Assembly: GCA_013329175.1 (NCBI GenBank)
Contig: DUKR01000070.1
Location: 1 to 9,413, forward strand
From: Candidatus Woesearchaeota archaeon
GTDB lineage: Archaea > Nanobdellota > Nanobdellia > Woesearchaeales > UBA11716
Reading direction: 5' to 3'
DNA: 9,413 bases
Shown here: one piece after another, positions 6,726 to 9,413 of the stretch
Layout: every line of letters begins with the position of its first letter
How positions within the stretch are numbered: position 1 is the first letter of the stretch
Position numbers and translations under genes: made by a program
Notes under the pieces: model-generated
Told to the model about the DNA's origin: nothing
Databases searched by the model: none
What the model saw: only the letters and a program-made list of their open reading frames with translations

Positions 6726-7498
6726 CTGCTGATCACCTCACTCGCAGTATTACCCAAAAGGTAGGAGCAGGGCTCAATGCCAAATGCTCCCTTATGGAAG
6801 GCTATGTCAGGGCATTCCCTGCCGCCAGACAGGATGAACTTGTTGCTCATCACCTGGGCAATCAACTGATGCTGTCTTGCCTTTTTGGGGATGGCTGAAT
6901 CATAGCGGACGTTCATCACGCTGCTGAGGTTTGGGAATTTCTTCCGCACCTCAAGAAGAACCATTGAGAGGTGGCTGCTTGCTCCAAACTCAGGCTCAAG
7001 GGACTGCTGCAGGTATCCCTTTGAGAATATGAGGCCGCTTGGGATGGCAGCTACGTCCTTTGCTGACTGTGGCCTGGCTACTGCCATTGCGATGTTGACC
7101 TTCACTTTCGGAAGCACGGAGGAACAGTCTTTTCCCCGCAGCTTATCTACAGCAAGCGATACTGCCTCAAGCACTGCCATGCGTTCATCATCCATACTGC
7201 TGCCTTTGGCGATGACGGCATATTCATTCCCGGAAGCAAAGGCTTCTGAGGAGAAAAGGGTATAGGAATGGAGCCTGCCTGCTCTGGCAAGCGATGCGAG
7301 CCTGCGCGCCCTGCGCTGCATGTCGCCTGATGATTTGGCTTCCGGTGCCTGCAGGCACTTGCTGACCATGGGCTGGCTGATGCCGAAGGCCATTGCAATT
7401 GCTGACTGGCTCATCCCCTGCTTCTTCAGCAACTGCATGGCAAGAACTCTGAGTGCAGAACTCTCTTTCTCTCCTGCAAGCATCACATAACCACCCAT
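6707..7498 (-). CDS. thiR: HTH-ThiN transcriptional regulator of thiamine genes (ThiR-like)
   Basis: Predicted repressor of the operon it heads. The 263 residues have two parts: an N-terminal helix-turn-helix (about 13-50, with the SQSAIAMAFGISQPMVSKCL unit) and a C-terminal archaeal ThiN domain from about residue 90. ThiN hallmarks are PEFGASSHLS (ending at S178), MNVRYD (195-200), PDIAFHKG (230-237) and GIEP. Archaeal regulators with exactly this architecture (ThiR) have been described, with thiamine phosphate as the likely effector. ThiE is present, so ThiN is not needed for catalysis here, though residual synthase activity cannot be excluded by eye. Start: ATG at 7498 lies about 29 nt from a TATA-like box and would be leaderless; ATG at 7483 (residue 6) is an alternative that would put all the CATAAC elements outside the coding region. 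Confidence 0.9.
   Translation of the reverse strand: MGGYVMLAGEKESSALRVLAMQLLKKQGMSQSAIAMAFGISQPMVSKCLQAPEAKSSGDMQRRARRLASLARAGRLHSYTLFSSEAFASGNEYAVIAKGSSMDDERMAVLEAVSLAVDKLRGKDCSSVLPKVKVNIAMAVARPQSAKDVAAIPSGLIFSKGYLQQSLEPEFGASSHLSMVLLEVRKKFPNLSSVMNVRYDSAIPKKARQHQLIAQVMSNKFILSGGRECPDIAFHKGAFGIEPCSYLLGNTASEVISRCLMLL
6731..6739 (-). promoter_or_regulatory. Strong ribosome binding site of thiF
   Basis: Minus-strand GAGGTGATC, nine bases complementary to the conserved end of 16S rRNA, 5 nt before the GTG at 6725. It lies inside the thiR coding end and fixes the GTG as the thiF start. Confidence 0.8.
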
Positions 7499-7556
7499 AA
7501 CAATGTTATAGAATATTTACTGGTTAATAAAGTTATGGGAGGCGCCAACGCATAAC
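7486..7556. promoter_or_regulatory. Cluster of CATAAC/GTTATG elements, candidate ThiR operator
   Basis: CATAAC occurs on the plus strand at 7486-7491, 7496-7501 and 7551-7556, and on the minus strand at 7532-7537, with a one-mismatch copy on the minus strand at 7505-7510. The copies at 7486 and 7496 are exactly 10 bp apart. Positions 7497-7509 form a perfect dyad ATAACA-A-TGTTAT spanning the thiR start, and GTTATG (7532-7537) with CATAAC (7551-7556) forms a wider inverted repeat around GGCGCC (7541-7546). The position between the regulator and its divergent neighbour suits autoregulation. Binding is inferred; some copies may simply be core-promoter sequence, because one precedes each TATA-like box. 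Confidence 0.45.
7524..7531 (-). promoter_or_regulatory. TATA-like box of the thi operon
   Basis: Read on the minus strand this is TTTATTAA, immediately preceded by CATAAC. Its centre is about 29 nt upstream of the thiR ATG at 7498, the distance expected for an archaeal TATA box driving a leaderless transcript. A second AT-rich stretch (7506-7518 on the plus strand) could instead serve a start at 7483. No other gap in the nine-gene run exceeds 24 bp, so this is probably the main promoter of the operon. Confidence 0.5.
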
Positions 7557-7557
7557 A

Positions 7558-7565
7558 TTTTTATA
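7558..7565 (+). promoter_or_regulatory. TATA-like box of purA
   Basis: TTTTTATA centred about 27 nt upstream of the purA ATG, preceded by CATAACA. Transcription starting about 25 nt downstream would begin within a few bases of the start codon, consistent with the lack of a Shine-Dalgarno sequence before purA. Confidence 0.55.
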
Positions 7566-7588
7566 GCCACATTTATGCGCCTGATGTC

Positions 7589-8884
7589 ATGGGGAAGGTT
7601 CTTGTAATCCTTGGAGGCCAGTGGGGCGACGAGGGCAAAGGAAAAATCGTTGATTTTCTGACGGAGAAAGCTGATGTAATCGCCAGGTCCACAGGCGGAA
7701 ACAACGCAGGCCACACCGTGAAGGTAGGGGATGAAACCTTCAAATTCCATCTTCTGCCATCAGGCATCATATCAAAAGGCAAGCTCAATGTCATAGGCAA
7801 CGGGACCGTGATTGACCCTAAAGTCCTCTTAAACGAGATCCAGGCGATGGAAAGCAGGGGTTATCCCATAACGCCTAATGAGTTGGCAATTTCAGCCAGC
7901 GCCCATATCATCCAGCAGAAGCATATTGATGAGGATATTGAGAGTGGCGGAAAAGTAGGGACGACGGGAAGGGGGATTGGCCCCTGCTATGCTGACAAGG
8001 TACGCAGGGTCGGCATCAGGATGGGGGAATATGCCACCAAGGACACCATCCCTTCAGAGCGCCTTCTGCCGTTTGTCAGGGAGACTTATAGGATCCTCAA
8101 TGCTGCAATAGATGAGGGAAAAAATGTCCTCGTTGAAGGAGCGCAGGGCTCACTACTTGACATTGACCATGGCACCTATCCTTATGTCACCTCCTCAAAT
8201 TCGACTGCAGGCGGCATCTGCACAGGGCTGGGGATTGCGCCAGGCAGGATAACAGCAGTGCATGGCGTCTTCAAGGCTTACGTCACCCGTGTAGGAGGAG
8301 GGCCGTTTGTGAGCGAGCTTGGGAGTGAGGCGCAGCTCAAGAAAGAGCCATCCATAGAGGAAGTGAAGAGAGACATGGGGCGGGATGGCGTAGCGCAGCT
8401 GCGTAGAAGAGTGCTGATAAAGGCAAACCATGACGATGCCTACAATGCCGGCCGCTACCTGCGCCTGCAGGGGATGGAATACGGCACTACGACTGGCAGG
8501 CCAAGAAGGACGGGCTGGTTTGATGCAGTTGCTGCAAAATATGCCATCACCATCAATGGGTTCTCCTCAGCGATTCTCACCAAGCTTGACGTGCTTTCAG
8601 GCTTAAGGGAGGTGAAGGTGTGCGTTGGGTATGAGTTGAACGGCAAGAGTATAGCAAGCTTTCCAACAAACATCAGGAACCTTGAGAAATGCACTCCCGC
8701 CTACAGGATAATGCCTGGCTGGGAAGAGGACATATCCAAAGTGAAGTCATTCAAAGACCTTCCCAAAAATGCAAAATCCTATGTCGAGGCGCTCCATGCT
8801 ATCATGCAAATTCCTGTTTCGATTGTCTCCTTTGGCCCTGAGCGAAGCCAGACTGCGGTGCTTGACCCCAGAATGTTTTTCTGA
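7589..8884 (+). CDS. purA: Adenylosuccinate synthetase PurA
   Basis: Condenses IMP with aspartate using GTP to form adenylosuccinate, the first committed step to AMP; cytosolic. Of 431 residues, the P-loop QWGDEGKGK (11-19) carries catalytic D14, and H42 is in NNAGHT. Other motifs are TTGRGIGPCYADK, EGAQGSLLDIDHGTYPYVTSSN, GTTTGRPRRTGWFD (299-312), TKLDVLSG and MPGWEEDI. Compared with E. coli PurA (432 residues) the segment between GIRMGEY and EGAQG is about 40 residues shorter, as in archaeal enzymes, while residues 245-297 contain about 40 extra residues between GGGPFVSEL and YGTTTGRPRR, so total length looks deceptively normal. ATG at 7589 has no GGTGA-type site and a TATA-like box about 27 nt upstream, suggesting a leaderless mRNA. 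It is transcribed divergently from the thi operon. Confidence 0.97.
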   Translation: MGKVLVILGGQWGDEGKGKIVDFLTEKADVIARSTGGNNAGHTVKVGDETFKFHLLPSGIISKGKLNVIGNGTVIDPKVLLNEIQAMESRGYPITPNELAISASAHIIQQKHIDEDIESGGKVGTTGRGIGPCYADKVRRVGIRMGEYATKDTIPSERLLPFVRETYRILNAAIDEGKNVLVEGAQGSLLDIDHGTYPYVTSSNSTAGGICTGLGIAPGRITAVHGVFKAYVTRVGGGPFVSELGSEAQLKKEPSIEEVKRDMGRDGVAQLRRRVLIKANHDDAYNAGRYLRLQGMEYGTTTGRPRRTGWFDAVAAKYAITINGFSSAILTKLDVLSGLREVKVCVGYELNGKSIASFPTNIRNLEKCTPAYRIMPGWEEDISKVKSFKDLPKNAKSYVEALHAIMQIPVSIVSFGPERSQTAVLDPRMFF

Positions 8885-8908
8885 GTATCTGATAAGCTGC
8901 AACCAGCC

Positions 8909-9232
8909 TCATACCGAGTCGAGGATGTCCTGAGCAGAATGGCTGTCCCTCTCAATCTGCCTGCTGCCGCAATAGGGGCATCTGAGCGCAACGCTTGTCC
9001 CTTTCTTCATGGTGAAGTGATAGCCGCAGCAAGAACATGCCCATTTTATCCTGTCTTCTCTTGTGTGCGATGACCATGCTGGCTGCGACGTCAGTGCCAT
9101 GGCTTTCTCTATTTTGGTGTGGCAGTCAAGGCAGATGAGCCTCTTGCCATCCCTGCTGTATTTAAGCAGCTCAGAACTCACTTCCTTTTTGCATTGAGCG
9201 CACTGGTAGAGTGGTGTCTCGCTGTGCACCAT
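8909..9232 (-). CDS. Small protein with two zinc ribbons, function unknown
   Basis: I do not recognise a named family. Counting from the ATG at 9232, the 107-residue protein has a first zinc-binding pair CAQC (11-14) and CLDC (34-37), a linker rich in polar residues, and a second pair CSCC (66-69) and CPYC (85-88) in the sequence WACSCCGYHFTMKKG, then a polar tail. This C-x2-C pairing is typical of small archaeal zinc-ribbon proteins that bind nucleic acid or sit in RNA-polymerase or translation complexes, but nothing here decides a role. The frame extends to ATG 9253; ATG 9232 is preferred because GGGTGA lies 4 nt before it, the same spacing as thiO and thiS. It is convergent with purA, 24 bp apart, so it is a separate transcription unit. 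Confidence 0.82.
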   Translation of the reverse strand: MVHSETPLYQCAQCKKEVSSELLKYSRDGKRLICLDCHTKIEKAMALTSQPAWSSHTREDRIKWACSCCGYHFTMKKGTSVALRCPYCGSRQIERDSHSAQDILDSV

Positions 9233-9236
9233 AGTA

Positions 9237-9242
9237 TCACCC
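9237..9242 (-). promoter_or_regulatory. Ribosome binding site deciding the zinc-ribbon gene start
   Basis: Minus-strand GGGTGA, 4 nt before the ATG at 9232, matching the spacing at thiO and thiS. An AT-rich TATA-like stretch at about 9269-9278 would start transcription close to 9249, upstream of this site and downstream of the alternative ATG at 9253. Confidence 0.6.
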
Positions 9243-9413
9243 AATCCCTGCATACTGGCCAGTTCCCTTAAAAAATATTGTGGTGATGAAGAGGATTTCG
9301 GAGGCTTTCAGCAACTGCGCCTGGTTATTGCTTAATGCTTTTGTTGGTTTTGTTTTCTGCCTGTTAAACGGGATGTCGCCATAGCTCTCTGAATTTTAAA
9401 CCATGAAATCGTG

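Noticed and set aside
6707..7498. Annotating the first gene as a thiamine phosphate synthase because of its ThiN domain.
   Set aside because: It has an N-terminal HTH, heads the operon, and a complete ThiE is present; a regulator is the simpler reading.
7499..7588. A THI-box (TPP) riboswitch ahead of the operon.
   Set aside because: The space to thiR is under 91 bp, the transcript is probably leaderless, and I see no conserved THI-box core; protein-based control by ThiR fits better.
8885..8908. A terminator hairpin between the convergent purA and zinc-ribbon genes.
   Set aside because: Only weak, short complementarity and no clear T-run within the 24 bp; not supportable by eye.
9286..9384. 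A 32-codon plus-strand frame starting MKRISEAFSNC with a hydrophobic middle.
   Set aside because: No properly spaced ribosome binding site or promoter for it; AT-rich chance frames easily look membrane-like.
9337..9413. Short open frames entering from the right edge on the minus strand, possibly the 3' end of an upstream gene.
   Set aside because: More than one frame is open to the edge and none has recognisable sequence, so no call is possible.

Overview
The window looks archaeal. The first gene of the main operon encodes a helix-turn-helix protein fused to an archaeal-type ThiN domain. The divergent promoters have AT-rich TATA-like boxes placed for leaderless transcripts. Several ribosome binding sites match the archaeal/bacterial 16S tail with a GGTGA core. 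Arg codons AGG/AGA are common, and PurA has the short central region of archaeal enzymes. Base composition is moderate. I cannot name the lineage; a DPANN-type or other uncultured archaeon is a guess.

Layout: from 7498 down to 116, nine genes run on the minus strand with overlaps or gaps of at most 24 bp, which reads as one operon of about 7.4 kb. In order of transcription they are thiR (HTH-ThiN regulator), thiF (E1-like activating enzyme), thiamine pyrophosphokinase, thiO (glycine oxidase), thiS (sulfur carrier), thiG (thiazole synthase), thiE (thiamine phosphate synthase), a sodium:solute symporter and thiD (HMP/HMP-P kinase). Divergent from thiR, on the plus strand, is purA (adenylosuccinate synthetase). 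Convergent with purA is a small gene for a protein with two zinc ribbons. The outer 115 bp on the left and about 160 bp on the right hold no gene I can support.

Together the operon covers the thiazole branch (ThiF adenylates ThiS, ThiO makes dehydroglycine, ThiG closes the ring), HMP phosphorylation (ThiD), coupling of the two halves (ThiE) and pyrophosphorylation of free thiamine (TPK), plus a possible uptake system. HMP synthase ThiC, a cysteine desulfurase/ThiI, DXP synthase and ThiL are not in the window. HMP is therefore made elsewhere or imported.

The main point of interest is the combination: a bacterial-style, oxygen-dependent ThiS/ThiG/ThiO/ThiE pathway under an archaeal HTH-ThiN regulator, where archaea usually use Thi4-type thiazole synthesis and often ThiDN and ThiL. 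The 90 bp divergent promoter region carries a cluster of CATAAC/GTTATG elements that is a candidate operator. PurA carries an unusual insertion of about 40 residues next to its GTTTGRPRR loop.
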